Shown: piece by piece, positions 8,175 through 17,046 of the stretch | How positions within the stretch are numbered: the stretch's first letter is position 1 | How the letters are laid out: every line of letters starts with the position of its first letter | Assembly: GCF_015645465.1 (NCBI RefSeq) | Contig: NZ_JADOEL010000016.1 | Span: forward strand, 1 to 64,000 | DNA from: Herminiimonas contaminans | GTDB taxonomy: Bacteria > Pseudomonadota > Gammaproteobacteria > Burkholderiales > Burkholderiaceae_D | DNA length: 64,000 bases | Direction of reading: 5' to 3' | The notes under the pieces: model-generated | Told to the model about the DNA's origin: nothing | What the model saw: only the letters and a program-made list of their open reading frames with translations | Databases searched by the model: none | Program-made: the position numbers and the translations under genes

Positions 8175-9122
8175 ATGATGAATCGCGTCGCTATTTTGTG
8201 TTCCGGCCAGGCAGGCCAGCATGCCGGTATGTTCGATCTCGCGCGCGAAGATGTGCGTGTCGCGCAATTGCTGCAAGCATGGCCGCTGGAAGAGCTATGC
8301 TTGCATCCTTTGCAGGAAATCCTGGCGGATGAAAAACTTTTGTTCGCCAACCCGATCGCACAACCGCTGGTTGTCGCCTCCATTCTCGCTACCTGGGAAG
8401 CAGTCAAAAACATTATCCCCAAACCTGTCGTCGTCGCTGGCTACAGCATAGGCGAGTTGGCGTCTTGGGCAGTGGCCGGTGCGCTCAGCGCCGAAGAAGC
8501 GATCAGGCTGGCCGCCTTGCGTGCGAACTTGCTGCAGGGATGCATCGCTGCAGATCATCCGCAAGTCATGCTGGCAATCTCTCTCTCGCAATCTCTGGTA
8601 CAAATGTCGGAGATCCAGCCTTTGCTGGACGCACACGGTTTTTACATGGCGATCGAGGTTGCTGACGATGCGGTAATTGCCGGTGGTTTGCTGAAACAGG
8701 CTGATGCGCTGGAAGCGGCGATTAGCAATGCAGGCGGCAAGGTCACGCGCCTGCCGATAGAGATCGCATCACATACTCCGTGGATGCAGGCTGCAGTGCA
8801 AGCATTTGAGACCGCAATTGCAAGTAGTGGCATCAAGGCTCCGTTGTTTCCGGTGCTGGCAGGCATTTCCGGTGCACGCTTGCTGGATAAAAATGCCGCG
8901 GCCGGTAATTTGTCGCGCCAGCTGGCTGAGCCTATACGCTGGCAGGCAGTGATGGATAGCCTGGAAGAAGCCGGAGTGACGATGGCTCTGGAACTGGGGC
9001 CGGGCGCTGCGTTGGCGCGTATGCTGAAGACACGTCATCCACATATTCAATGTCGTTCTGTCGCGGAGTTTCGTTCTTTGTCAGGGATCAGGAAATGGGT
9101 CGAGCAATATGCTGATGCATGA
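8175..9122 (+). CDS. mdcH: Malonate decarboxylase epsilon subunit (malonyl-CoA:ACP transacylase)
   Basis: A 315-residue FabD-like acyltransferase which primes the MdcC carrier with malonyl from malonyl-CoA. The nucleophile motif is GYSIGE (Ser91, the G-x-S-x-G elbow) and the N-terminal CSGQAGQHAGM matches the GQGxQ motif of acyltransferases; the SHTPWM segment holds the likely catalytic histidine. It is the last mdc gene, 29 bases after mdcB, and converges with bluB only 7 bases away with no clear terminator. No mdcL/mdcM or mdcF transporter gene follows. Confidence 0.92.
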   Translation: MMNRVAILCSGQAGQHAGMFDLAREDVRVAQLLQAWPLEELCLHPLQEILADEKLLFANPIAQPLVVASILATWEAVKNIIPKPVVVAGYSIGELASWAVAGALSAEEAIRLAALRANLLQGCIAADHPQVMLAISLSQSLVQMSEIQPLLDAHGFYMAIEVADDAVIAGGLLKQADALEAAISNAGGKVTRLPIEIASHTPWMQAAVQAFETAIASSGIKAPLFPVLAGISGARLLDKNAAAGNLSRQLAEPIRWQAVMDSLEEAGVTMALELGPGAALARMLKTRHPHIQCRSVAEFRSLSGIRKWVEQYADA

Positions 9123-9128
9123 GTCGGC

Positions 9129-9773
9129 TTAATCACCCCAGGAATTTTCAAAACATATATCGGCGAGCGCCTTGCGCTTATCCCAGGCTTCGATTTCCAG
9201 CATAGGTGCCGGATAAAATTCCGCCGTGTGACCCAGGCACAAAATGGCGATAGGCTGACTGCCTTCCGGCATCTTGCACAATTGGCGCAATGTTTCCGGA
9301 TCGAACAGCGATACCCAGCCCATGGCGATCCCTTCAGCTCGCGCTGCCAGCCACATATTCTGTATCGCGCAACTGGCAGAAGCCAGGTCCATCTCCGGCA
9401 TGGTGCGGCGGCCAAAGATGTATTTCTCGCGATGATCGGTCAGGCCGACGACCAGCACTTCGGCGCAGGACAAAATGCCTTCCACTTTCAGGCGCATGAA
9501 TTCATGTGAACGTTGTTCGAGCGCATCTGCCGTGGCCAGGCGTTCGGTTTCCACATGCTGCTGTATGGCGCGGCGTAATTCTGTGTCCGTGATGCGTATG
9601 AAACGCCAGGGTTGCATCAGGCCGACGCTGGGTGCCATGTGCGCCGCCTGGATGAAACGCTCCAGTTGTCCTGCTTCCAGCGGCGTCGGCAGGAAGTGAC
9701 GCATGTCACGCCGTTCGCGTATCGCTTTGTAGACGGATGCAATCTCTGCATCGGAAAACTTGTTGGGATTCAT
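9129..9773 (-). CDS. bluB: 5,6-dimethylbenzimidazole synthase
   Basis: A 214-residue flavin-destructase of the nitroreductase fold. BluB cuts FMNH2 with oxygen to make the lower ligand of vitamin B12. The FMN-contact blocks RERRDMRHFLPTPL and HMAPSVGLMQPWRFI and the C-terminal GWVSLFDP segment fit the BluB branch rather than general nitroreductases. The gene stands alone, convergent with mdcH, and no other cobalamin genes are within the window. Confidence 0.85.
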   Translation of the reverse strand: MNPNKFSDAEIASVYKAIRERRDMRHFLPTPLEAGQLERFIQAAHMAPSVGLMQPWRFIRITDTELRRAIQQHVETERLATADALEQRSHEFMRLKVEGILSCAEVLVVGLTDHREKYIFGRRTMPEMDLASASCAIQNMWLAARAEGIAMGWVSLFDPETLRQLCKMPEGSQPIAILCLGHTAEFYPAPMLEIEAWDKRKALADICFENSWGD

Positions 9774-9832
9774 ATCTTCTCTGGAGTGCCGGGTCTGCCC
9801 TTAGCTTAACCGGGGATGGCCGCGCGGGGAAT

Positions 9833-9862
9833 AAAAAAAGCCGCTTCATGGAAGCGGCTTTT
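9833..9862 (-). terminator. Rho-independent terminator of rpmB-rpmG
   Basis: Inverted repeat AAAAGCCGCTTC / GAAGCGGCTTTT (9836-9847 and 9851-9862), with a three-base loop and followed on the minus strand by a run of T. It sits just after the rpmG stop codon. Confidence 0.85.
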
Positions 9863-9881
9863 CTGCGAAACATAAGATCGA

Positions 9882-10049
9882 TTACTTGATCTTGGTTTCT
9901 TTGTATTCAACGTGCTTACGAACTTTTGGGTCGAACTTGATGATCGACATTTTTTCCGGAGTTGTACGCTTGTTTTTAGTCGTGGTGTAGAAGTGACCCG
10001 TGCCTGCGGTCGATTCCAGCTTGATTTTGTCGCGGCCTGATTTCGCCAT
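9882..10049 (-). CDS. rpmG: 50S ribosomal protein L33
   Basis: A 55-residue basic protein ([20 protein letters not shown] at the start, [11 protein letters not shown] at the end) matching bacterial L33 of the large ribosomal subunit. It lacks the two CxxC pairs of the zinc-binding form, so it is the zinc-independent type. It follows rpmB after 22 bases on the same strand, the usual rpmB-rpmG pair, and is closed by a strong terminator. Confidence 0.95.
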   Translation of the reverse strand: MAKSGRDKIKLESTAGTGHFYTTTKNKRTTPEKMSIIKFDPKVRKHVEYKETKIK

Positions 10050-10071
10050 GATAATTCCTTTATTCTGCTAG

Positions 10072-10308
10072 TTAGACTTTTTCGCCACGAGCGCGCATAT
10101 CAGCCAAAACAGCATCGATGCCGATTTTGTCGATTACACGCAAACCGGCGTTGGACAGACGCAGGGAAACCCAGCGATTCTCGGACTCAACGAAAATACG
10201 GCGATTTTGCAAGTTAGGCAAAAAACGACGTTTCGTTTTGTTGTTTGCATGGGAAACATTGTTGCCGACCATCGGCCCCTTCCCAGTGACTTGGCAGACA
10301 CGTGCCAT
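10072..10308 (-). CDS. rpmB: 50S ribosomal protein L28
   Basis: A 78-residue protein starting [20 protein letters not shown], the standard N terminus of L28. The ATG at 10308 has an AGGAG site directly upstream; the longer open frame to 10416 is not part of the gene. It is cotranscribed with rpmG. Confidence 0.96.
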   Translation of the reverse strand: MARVCQVTGKGPMVGNNVSHANNKTKRRFLPNLQNRRIFVESENRWVSLRLSNAGLRVIDKIGIDAVLADMRARGEKV

Positions 10309-10541
10309 ATTTGTGCTCCTAAAGATTTCCGGAATTGGAAAAAACGAGAGTATAGCCAAAAATTCGCATTTATTCAATGACTTGCGTGAAATAATTGTGT
10401 CTTTGTGTATTCTCAATATTTAACAATTTGAGAGTGGGCAAGTAACAAGTCATGTCACCTCTGGGAAATGCGGGTTTACAGAGGGTCAGCGGGTTGTGGC
10501 GGGGAGGCTGTTTGGCTGCCTATGATGTTCAGTAGCCAGGT

Positions 10542-11228
10542 TTATAGCTGTCCATGTTCGGCAAAAGAGTAGATGTTTTTACCACCAATGACGAAATGAT
10601 CGAGGACCCGTACGTCTATCAGGGCCAGCGCCTGTTTCAGGGCTTGCGTGAGGCTGTGGTCGGCAAGGCTGGGTTCGGGTGAGCCGGATGGATGGTTGTG
10701 CGCCAGCAGCACACTGGCGGCGTTATGCGTAAGCGCCTCTTTCACGATTTCGCGCGGATAGACACTGGTGTGGGTGAGGGTGCCACGGAATAATTCTTCG
10801 CAGGCGATCAGGCGATTCTTGACGTCGAGGAAGAGAACGACAAAGGCTTCATGTTTCTTGCTGCCCAGGAGGAGCTGCAGATATTTCTTCACGGATTGCG
10901 GCGAATTCAATGCAATGCCGATTTGCAATTCTTCACTCAGCGCACGACGGGTGAGTTCCAGTACTGCTTGCAACTGAGCGTACTTGGCCGGACCCAGCCC
11001 GTTTAGCTTGCAAAAGTCGGTCATGCTGGCGGAAAACAGTTCATGCAGCGAGCCGAAGTGCCAGAGCATGTCGCGTGCGAGATCGACGGCACTTTTACCG
11101 GCTACGCCTAGTCGCAGGAAGATCGCCAAAAGCTCTGCGTCCGATAAGATAGCCGCGCCGTGCCTGATCAGGCGCTCCCTTGGTCGGTCTTGCTCAGGCC
11201 AGTCTGTAATTGCCAAAATTGCCTCCAT
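10542..11228 (-). CDS. radC: RadC family JAB/MPN-domain protein
   Basis: A 228-residue protein with an N-terminal helix-hairpin-helix-like part ([20 protein letters not shown], then [15 protein letters not shown]) and a C-terminal JAMM metal-binding domain with the H-x-H-P-S-G ... P-S-x-x-D signature ([17 protein letters not shown]). The ATG at 11228 ([18 protein letters not shown]) is the family start; the open frame reaches a TTG at 11252. The historic link to DNA repair is doubtful and the true activity is unsettled. Divergent from fkpB. Confidence 0.9.
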   Translation of the reverse strand: MEAILAITDWPEQDRPRERLIRHGAAILSDAELLAIFLRLGVAGKSAVDLARDMLWHFGSLHELFSASMTDFCKLNGLGPAKYAQLQAVLELTRRALSEELQIGIALNSPQSVKKYLQLLLGSKKHEAFVVLFLDVKNRLIACEELFRGTLTHTSVYPREIVKEALTHNAASVLLAHNHPSGSPEPSLADHSLTQALKQALALIDVRVLDHFVIGGKNIYSFAEHGQL

Positions 11229-11319
11229 CTGGAAAGGAATATGGGATTTCAATTATCAGAGGGTCGGAATGCGCAAGGTGGCTTAAAATAGCGCTAGTCG
11301 CGTAACCCGGATTTTTCCC

Positions 11320-11775
11320 ATGTCTAAGCAATCACAGCCTGTCGTTACGGAAACTGCATACCTGACTTTGCACTACCGCCTTGCTTCCAGCGAGGGGGAG
11401 GATATCGTCAGTACCTTTGCAGAAAACCCGGCGACCTTGCAATTGGGGCAGGGACAACTGGCACCGTTCCTCGAAGCCTGCCTGCTGGGTTTGCCGGAAG
11501 GCACCCACCAGACATTTGATTTGCCGCCGGAACGTGCTTTTGGCCCGCGCAATCCGGAATTGCTGCAGCGCCTGTCGCGCAACGTGCTGGATAAGAATTC
11601 CTTGCCGGGTGACGATTATGTGATCGGCGACTTGGTTGAGTTTGCAGCGCCCAGCGGTGGCAAGTTTGCCGGGGTCTTGCGTGATATCGATGAAGAAACC
11701 GCCTTGTTCGATTTCAATCATCCGCTGGCAGGACAAACGCTGCAGTTTGAAGTGAAGATCATAGGCATACTATAA
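11320..11775 (+). CDS. fkpB: FKBP-type peptidyl-prolyl isomerase (SlpA/FkpB type)
   Basis: A 151-residue protein with a split FKBP domain around an IF (insert-in-flap) chaperone domain: N part TLHYRLASSEGEDIVSTF, insert with PPERAFGPRNPELLQRL, then the closing strand LAGQTLQFEVKIIGIL. It is predicted to be a cytoplasmic prolyl isomerase and chaperone. It is directly followed by ispH, the same gene pair as in Escherichia coli, and is probably cotranscribed with it. Confidence 0.9.
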   Translation: MSKQSQPVVTETAYLTLHYRLASSEGEDIVSTFAENPATLQLGQGQLAPFLEACLLGLPEGTHQTFDLPPERAFGPRNPELLQRLSRNVLDKNSLPGDDYVIGDLVEFAAPSGGKFAGVLRDIDEETALFDFNHPLAGQTLQFEVKIIGIL

Positions 11776-11857
11776 AGTGAGTCGTTAAGTCCGATATGGG
11801 CATGCGATTATTAACCGGTCCTTGCAGGTGCAAAGACCGGGGCATCAAAGGATAAAG

Positions 11858-12787
11858 ATGGATACCGAAATTTTACTGGCTCAGCCCCGCGGTTTTTGCG
11901 CAGGTGTTGATCGTGCGATTGAAATCGTGGAGCGTGCACTGACTGAGTTCGGTGCGCCGATTTATGTGCGCCACGAGATTGTGCATAACGCTTATGTGGT
12001 GACCGATCTGCGCAACAAGGGCGCGATCTTTATTGAAGAGCTGGATGATGTGCCAGCTGGCAATACCGTCGTTTTTTCCGCGCATGGCGTATCCAAGGCA
12101 GTGCAGGCAGAAGCCGAGAAGCGCGGCCTGCGCGTATTCGATGCGACTTGCCCGCTGGTGACCAAGGTTCATATAGAAGTGGAAAAAATGCGTCGTGATG
12201 GTCGCGAAATCATCATGATTGGCCACGACGGTCATCCTGAAGTCGAAGGCACCATGGGCCAGATCGAAGACGGTATGCATCTGGTGGAAACTGTTGAAGA
12301 TGTAGAAAAGTTGCAGGTGCGCAATCCGGACATGATCTCCTATGTCACGCAAACCACCTTGTCGATAGACGATACGGCTGATGTGATTGCTGCATTGAAG
12401 GAGCGTTTCCCGAACATCTCGGAACCGAAGAAGGCAGACATTTGCTATGCCACCACCAACCGTCAGGAAGCCGTGAAGTTCATGGCGCCGCAGGTGGACA
12501 TGGTGCTGGTGGTCGGTAGCCCGAACAGCTCCAACTCCAACCGTCTGCGTGAAGTCGCCGAGAAGCGCGGCGTCCCGGCTTACATGGTCGACAATGCATC
12601 GCAAATCGATCCGGACTGGGTACGTGGCAAGCGCCGCATTGGCCTGACCGCCGGTGCTTCGGCGCCGGAAGTACTGGTGCAGGCTGTGATTGACCGCCTG
12701 AAAGAGTGTGGCGCGCAAAGCGTGCGTACACTGGAAGGCGTGGAAGAAAACGTGACCTTCCCGTTGCCCAAGGGCTTGAAGCGTTAA
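11858..12787 (+). CDS. ispH: 4-hydroxy-3-methylbut-2-enyl diphosphate reductase
   Basis: A 309-residue iron-sulfur enzyme of the last step of the methylerythritol phosphate route to isoprenoids. The three cluster cysteines are at positions 14 ([12 protein letters not shown]), 98 ([10 protein letters not shown]) and 196 ([11 protein letters not shown]). ATG 11858 has an AAAGGATAAAG site and is preferred to an in-frame ATG at 11822. Follows fkpB. Confidence 0.97.
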   Translation: MDTEILLAQPRGFCAGVDRAIEIVERALTEFGAPIYVRHEIVHNAYVVTDLRNKGAIFIEELDDVPAGNTVVFSAHGVSKAVQAEAEKRGLRVFDATCPLVTKVHIEVEKMRRDGREIIMIGHDGHPEVEGTMGQIEDGMHLVETVEDVEKLQVRNPDMISYVTQTTLSIDDTADVIAALKERFPNISEPKKADICYATTNRQEAVKFMAPQVDMVLVVGSPNSSNSNRLREVAEKRGVPAYMVDNASQIDPDWVRGKRRIGLTAGASAPEVLVQAVIDRLKECGAQSVRTLEGVEENVTFPLPKGLKR

Positions 12788-12845
12788 TTACTGATTTGTC
12801 TTTAGCATCTGCGGATAAATTGGATGATGGCGGCCGGGCATTCGG

Positions 12846-12851
12846 TATAAT
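12846..12851 (+). promoter_or_regulatory. -10 box (TATAAT) for the liv leader transcript
   Basis: A perfect TATAAT lies 71 bases before the leader peptide start. The best upstream hexamer (TTGGAT, 12820-12825) is 20 bases away, longer than usual, so the -35 element is uncertain. A tight stem-loop (CGTTTGCAGC / GCTGCAAACG, 12870-12891) would form near the 5' end of this transcript. Confidence 0.45.
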
Positions 12852-12921
12852 CGCCGCCAGCTTCTTCATCGTTTGCAGCCAGCTGCAAACGTTTATCCAG
12901 AGACGAACCGGAGACAATAAG

Positions 12922-12981
12922 ATGATGATTCCTGCCCTAATTTCACCGATCATGACGATCATCATTCGTCCTTCCGAATAA
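12922..12981 (+). CDS. Isoleucine-rich leader peptide of the liv operon (19 aa)
   Basis: A short open frame encodes MMIPALISPIMTIIIRPSE: six isoleucines and one leucine in 19 residues, including three consecutive Ile codons (13-15). A purine-rich stretch (CGGAGACAATAAG) precedes the two ATG codons. It is followed 16 bases after its stop by a GC hairpin and T-run (12998-13036), and then by livH. This is the layout of a translation-coupled attenuator that would sense charged tRNA-Ile. No antiterminator pairing was identified by eye, so the switching mechanism is inferred. Confidence 0.65.
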   Translation: MMIPALISPIMTIIIRPSE

Positions 12982-12997
12982 ACAGCTGTATACCGCG

Positions 12998-13036
12998 CGG
13001 CACCTTCGATTTGAATCAGGGTGCCGTTTTTGTTTT
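12998..13036 (+). terminator. Hairpin plus T-run between leader peptide and livH (candidate attenuator)
   Basis: Arms CGGCACC (12998-13004) and GGTGCCG (13020-13026) can pair, with an inner GATT/AATC helix, followed by TTTTTGTTTT. It lies between the Ile-rich peptide and the transporter operon, so it would act as a conditional terminator rather than an end-of-operon one; it could also simply end the short transcript. Confidence 0.75.
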
Positions 13037-13139
13037 ATCTGGAATGATTTTTGCGACGGCTATTTGGTTAGAGCGGGCTGGCACAGTGTCCGGTAGTCGC
13101 AAACGATGGAACACCATCCTTTAAGAGAGTAGTCAAAAC

Positions 13140-14069
13140 ATGGATATTTTCATCCAGCAAATTATTAATGGCCTGGTGCTGGGCAGCATGTATGCGCTGG
13201 TCGCACTCGGCTACACGATGGTGTATGGCGTACTCAACCTGATCAATTTTGCGCATGGTGATGTGCTGATGGTCGGTGCGATGGCAGGACTGACCATCCT
13301 GAAGATGCTCAATACCGTGGCACCGGACCTGCCCGGTATCGTCAAACTGATTATCGCCATCCTCGGTGCAATCCCGGTTTGTGTCGCGGTGAATGTGTTG
13401 ATCGAACGCGTTGCTTACAGACGTTTGCGTAATGCGCCACGTCTGGCGCCGCTGATTACCGCGATCGGTGTCTCCATCCTGCTGCAGACGCTGGCCATGA
13501 TGATCTGGGGACGTAGCCCGATTCCATTCCCGCAGGAAATGCCGACCGAGCCGTTGCATATCATGGGCGCGCTGATTTCGCCGACCCAGGTCATGTTGCT
13601 GATCCTGGCGGCGGTGGCGATGGGCTTGCTGGTCTTATTGATCGAAAAAACCAAGATGGGCCGGGCCATGCGTGCGACTTCTGAAAACCCGCGCGTTGCT
13701 GGCTTGATGGGCGTGGATTCCAATCGCGTGATTGTGATGACCTTTGCGATAGGCGCCGTGCTGGCGGCGATCGCTGGCGTGATGTGGGCCGCCAACTATT
13801 CATCGGCGCAATTCGCGATGGGTTTTGTGCCGGGCTTGAAAGCATTCTCGGCAGCGGTACTGGGCGGCATCGGCAATATCTATGGTGCGATGCTGGGCGG
13901 CATCCTGCTCGGCCTGATAGAAAGCCTGGGCGCTGGTTATATTGGCGACCTGACTGGTGGCTTCCTCGGCAGCCACTATCAGGATATCTTTGCCTTCGTG
14001 GTTCTGATTATCGTGCTTACGCTGCGACCGTCCGGCATCATGGGCGAACGTGTGCCTGACCGCGCGTAA
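13140..14069 (+). CDS. livH: Branched-chain amino acid ABC transporter permease LivH
   Basis: A 309-residue integral membrane protein of the LivH family: MDIFIQQIINGLVLGSMYAL followed by VALGYTMVYGVLNLINFAHG, the typical first two membrane segments, and the cytoplasmic coupling motif in the second half (AMRATSENPRVAGLMGVD, the EAA-like loop). With LivM it forms the membrane channel of a HAAT-type uptake system for leucine, isoleucine and valine or similar substrates. First structural gene after the leader peptide and hairpin; livM follows after 9 bases. Confidence 0.93.
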   Translation: MDIFIQQIINGLVLGSMYALVALGYTMVYGVLNLINFAHGDVLMVGAMAGLTILKMLNTVAPDLPGIVKLIIAILGAIPVCVAVNVLIERVAYRRLRNAPRLAPLITAIGVSILLQTLAMMIWGRSPIPFPQEMPTEPLHIMGALISPTQVMLLILAAVAMGLLVLLIEKTKMGRAMRATSENPRVAGLMGVDSNRVIVMTFAIGAVLAAIAGVMWAANYSSAQFAMGFVPGLKAFSAAVLGGIGNIYGAMLGGILLGLIESLGAGYIGDLTGGFLGSHYQDIFAFVVLIIVLTLRPSGIMGERVPDRA

Positions 14070-14078
14070 GGAGGGCAT

Positions 14079-15293
14079 ATGGCAAATTATTTCGATACCA
14101 AAAACAATCCGCGCAAAGCCTATACCGGTTTGCTGGTAATACTCGCGATTGCGCTAATCTTCCCCTTCATTGCGCAGAACTTCGGTAACTCGTGGGTACG
14201 CATCATGGACTTTGCGCTGCTCTACATCATGCTGGCGCTGGGTCTGAACGTTGTTGTCGGCTTTGCCGGTCTGCTCGATCTGGGCTATATCGCTTTCTAT
14301 GCGATCGGTGCTTACCTGACTGCGTTGCTGGCGTCGCCGCAGTTCGCGGTCGTGCTCGAATCCTTCGTTAATCAATACCCGCCGATAGGTGAAGCCTTGC
14401 TGTGGGTATTCGGCCCCGAGATTGCGCAGAACGGTATCCATCTGTCACTGTGGGCGATCGTGCCGCTGGCGGCGCTGGTTGCTGGTTTCTTTGGTGCCTT
14501 GCTGGGTGCGCCTACGCTGAAGCTGCGTGGTGACTATCTCGCGATCGTGACGCTGGGCTTCGGTGAAATCATCCGTATCTTCATGAATAACCTGAACGGT
14601 CCGGTGAATATCACCAATGGTCCGCAAGGGATCAACATGATCGACCCGATTCGCATCTTCGGCGTCTCGCTCAATGGCGAAGCAGGTTCGCGTGCGACGG
14701 TGATGATAGGCGATTACGCGATGCCTTCGGTGAATGCCTATTACTTTCTGTTTCTATTCCTGTGTATCGCGATTATTTTCATCTCGGTGCGTCTGCAGAA
14801 TTCACGCCTGGGTCGCGCCTTCGTGGCGATCCGCGAAGATGAAATCGCCGCCAAGGCGATGGGCATCAATACGCGTAACGTGAAGTTGCTGGCCTTTGCG
14901 ATGGGGGCATCGTTTGGTGGTGTGGCTGGTGCAATGTTCGCAGCCTTCCAGGGCTTTGTTTCGCCTGAGTCCTTCTCTCTGACAGAATCGATAGCGGTAC
15001 TGGCGATGGTGGTGTTGGGCGGCATGGGACATATTCCGGGCGTGGTATTGGGCGGCATCATCCTCGCCGCTTTGCCTGAAGTTCTGCGCCATGTGGTCGA
15101 ACCGCTGCAGAAGAGCTTGTTCGGTGAGGTGCTGATCGATGCCGAAGTCTTGCGCCAGTTGTTGTATGGCCTGGCGATGGTTTTGATCATGCTGTATCGT
15201 CCTGCCGGTTTGTGGCCTTCTCCCAAGAGCGAAGATAGGCCTACCGCGGATAACGATACCGCGAAGAAATCCACCGATGTCGTGGCGGTTTAA
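14079..15293 (+). CDS. livM: Branched-chain amino acid ABC transporter permease LivM
   Basis: A 404-residue multi-spanning permease. Family features: LGLNVVVGFAGLLDLGYIAF, the coupling loop SRLGRAFVAIREDEIAAKAM followed by GINTRNVKLLAFA, and AVLAMVVLGGMGHIPGVVLG. It pairs with LivH. A strong AAGGAGGG site lies just before the ATG. The hydrophilic C-terminal tail (about residues 380-404) is of no known function. Confidence 0.93.
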   Translation: MANYFDTKNNPRKAYTGLLVILAIALIFPFIAQNFGNSWVRIMDFALLYIMLALGLNVVVGFAGLLDLGYIAFYAIGAYLTALLASPQFAVVLESFVNQYPPIGEALLWVFGPEIAQNGIHLSLWAIVPLAALVAGFFGALLGAPTLKLRGDYLAIVTLGFGEIIRIFMNNLNGPVNITNGPQGINMIDPIRIFGVSLNGEAGSRATVMIGDYAMPSVNAYYFLFLFLCIAIIFISVRLQNSRLGRAFVAIREDEIAAKAMGINTRNVKLLAFAMGASFGGVAGAMFAAFQGFVSPESFSLTESIAVLAMVVLGGMGHIPGVVLGGIILAALPEVLRHVVEPLQKSLFGEVLIDAEVLRQLLYGLAMVLIMLYRPAGLWPSPKSEDRPTADNDTAKKSTDVVAV

Positions 15294-15303
15294 AGAGGGT
15301 GCC

Positions 15304-16074
15304 ATGAACGAACAAATTATTTTAAATATCGCTGGTGTCAGCAAACGCTTCGGTGGTTTGCAGGCATTGTCAGACGTCAACATCAAGATCCTGCAAGGCC
15401 AGATCTATGGTTTGATCGGGCCTAACGGTGCCGGTAAAACCACTTTCTTTAACGTGATCACTGGCCTGTATCAGGCCGACACTGGCAGCTTCGAACTGGC
15501 GGGCAAACCGTACTCACCGTCCGCGCCACACAAGGTTGCCAAGGCCGGTATCGCCCGTACCTTTCAAAACATACGCCTGTTTGGTGAAATGACCGCGCTT
15601 GAAAACGTCATGATAGGACGCCATGTGCGCACACATCAGGGCTTGTTCGGTGCCGTGTTTCATCACAAGGCGGCGCGTCGTGAAGAAGCGGAGATACGGC
15701 AGCGTGCGATGGAGTTGCTGGAGTTTGTCGGCATCGGGCAATTCGCTGAACGCACGGCGCGCAATTTATCGTATGGCGACCAGCGTCGTCTCGAAATTGC
15801 ACGTGCGCTGGCGACCGATCCGCAATTGCTGGCGCTGGATGAACCTGCTGCAGGCATGAATGCAACCGAGAAGCTGGGCTTGCGTGATTTGCTGGTCAAG
15901 ATCAAGGCCGAAGGTAAAACCATTTTGCTGATCGAACATGACGTCAAACTGATGATGGGTTTGTGCGACCGCATCACGGTGCTGGATTATGGCAAGCCGA
16001 TTGCAGAGGGTGTACCGGCTGAGGTGCAAAAAAATCCGGCCGTGATTGAAGCATATCTGGGAGGTTCGCACTGA
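15304..16074 (+). CDS. livG: Branched-chain amino acid ABC transporter ATPase LivG
   Basis: A 256-residue ATP-binding subunit. Walker A is GPNGAGKTT at about residues 40-48, the ABC signature is the LivG-type LSYGDQRRLEIARAL, and Walker B is LLALDEPAAGM. The ATG at 15304 (MNEQIILNIAGVSKRFGG) follows an AGAGGG site; the open frame upstream belongs to the livM tail region. Its stop shares a base with the livF start. Confidence 0.94.
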   Translation: MNEQIILNIAGVSKRFGGLQALSDVNIKILQGQIYGLIGPNGAGKTTFFNVITGLYQADTGSFELAGKPYSPSAPHKVAKAGIARTFQNIRLFGEMTALENVMIGRHVRTHQGLFGAVFHHKAARREEAEIRQRAMELLEFVGIGQFAERTARNLSYGDQRRLEIARALATDPQLLALDEPAAGMNATEKLGLRDLLVKIKAEGKTILLIEHDVKLMMGLCDRITVLDYGKPIAEGVPAEVQKNPAVIEAYLGGSH

Positions 16075-16799
16075 TGGCGGATACCGTACTGAAAATTAGC
16101 GGACTCAAGGTTGCCTATGGCGGCATCGAAGCCGTCAAAGGCGTAGACCTCGAAGTTCGTAAAGGTGAGATGATCACGCTGATCGGTGCAAACGGCGCGG
16201 GCAAGACCACGACGCTGAAGGCCATCACCGGCACCTTGCCGAACTGCCGCGTGGAAGGGCATATCGAATACGCCGGTCATCCGATCAAGGGTTTGCATTC
16301 GTTTGAACTGGTACGCAAACGACTGGCGATGGTGCCGGAAGGACGTGGTGTATTCACGCGCATGTCTATCCAGGAAAACCTGCTGATGGGTGCGTTCACG
16401 CGTGATGACAAGGATGGCATAGCAGCGGATATAGAGCGCTGGTACGGCGTATTCCCGCGCCTGAAGGAGCGTGCCACGCAAATGGCCGGTACCTTGTCCG
16501 GTGGCGAGCAGCAAATGCTGGCGATGGCGCGTGCCTTGATGAGCCATCCGGAGCTGCTATTGCTGGATGAACCGTCTATGGGTTTGTCACCGATCATGGT
16601 CGAGAAGATCTTTGAAGTCATCCGTACCGTATCCGCACAAGGCATCACCATTCTTCTGGTCGAGCAAAACGCCAAGCTGGCCTTGCAGGCAGCGAATCGT
16701 GCGTATGTGATGGAATCTGGTCTGGTGACCATGCAGGGCGATGCACAGCAAATGCTCAACGACCCCAAGGTCAAGGCCGCGTATCTGGGCGAAGCCTGA
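16074..16799 (+). CDS. livF: Branched-chain amino acid ABC transporter ATPase LivF
   Basis: A 241-residue ATP-binding subunit with Walker A GANGAGKTT, signature LSGGEQQMLAMARAL and Walker B LLLLDEPSMGLSP. It dimerises with LivG to drive uptake. It is the last gene of the liv operon here; no periplasmic binding protein (livK/livJ) is found on either side, so the recognition subunit must be encoded elsewhere. A compound stem-loop without a T-run follows at 16839-16876. Confidence 0.94.
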   Translation: MADTVLKISGLKVAYGGIEAVKGVDLEVRKGEMITLIGANGAGKTTTLKAITGTLPNCRVEGHIEYAGHPIKGLHSFELVRKRLAMVPEGRGVFTRMSIQENLLMGAFTRDDKDGIAADIERWYGVFPRLKERATQMAGTLSGGEQQMLAMARALMSHPELLLLDEPSMGLSPIMVEKIFEVIRTVSAQGITILLVEQNAKLALQAANRAYVMESGLVTMQGDAQQMLNDPKVKAAYLGEA

Positions 16800-16838
16800 T
16801 TTCGGCCTTACGCTTTTCAGTTTTTCTTCCTAATATAA

Positions 16839-16876
16839 GGCACAGCCAGTGCGTATTAACGCATGCTAACTGTGCC
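16839..16876. other. Compound stem-loop after livF
   Basis: Outer arms GGCACAG (16839-16845) and CTGTGCC (16870-16876) enclose an inner hairpin TGCGT/ACGCA with an ATTA loop. There is no T-run after it, so it is not a standard terminator; it may stabilise the livF 3' end or act with Rho. The rest of 16800-17046 shows nothing I can name. Confidence 0.4.
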
Positions 16877-17046
16877 TGCGCAGTGGCTGTCCGGCTACAA
16901 AAATCACAATTGCTTAGAAATCGAAATCCGTAAACATGTTTAAATTTCCTGCTGAGATATCGATGATCTGATCAGGCAAAAACCTGGCTAAAAGCAGCCG
17001 TACTGATCTCATCATCCTGCTTCATTATTTTGATTAGGGAGTCGTC

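Noticed and set aside
16839-16876. Rho-independent terminator after livF
   Set aside because: The stem is good but no T-run follows; recorded only as a stem-loop.
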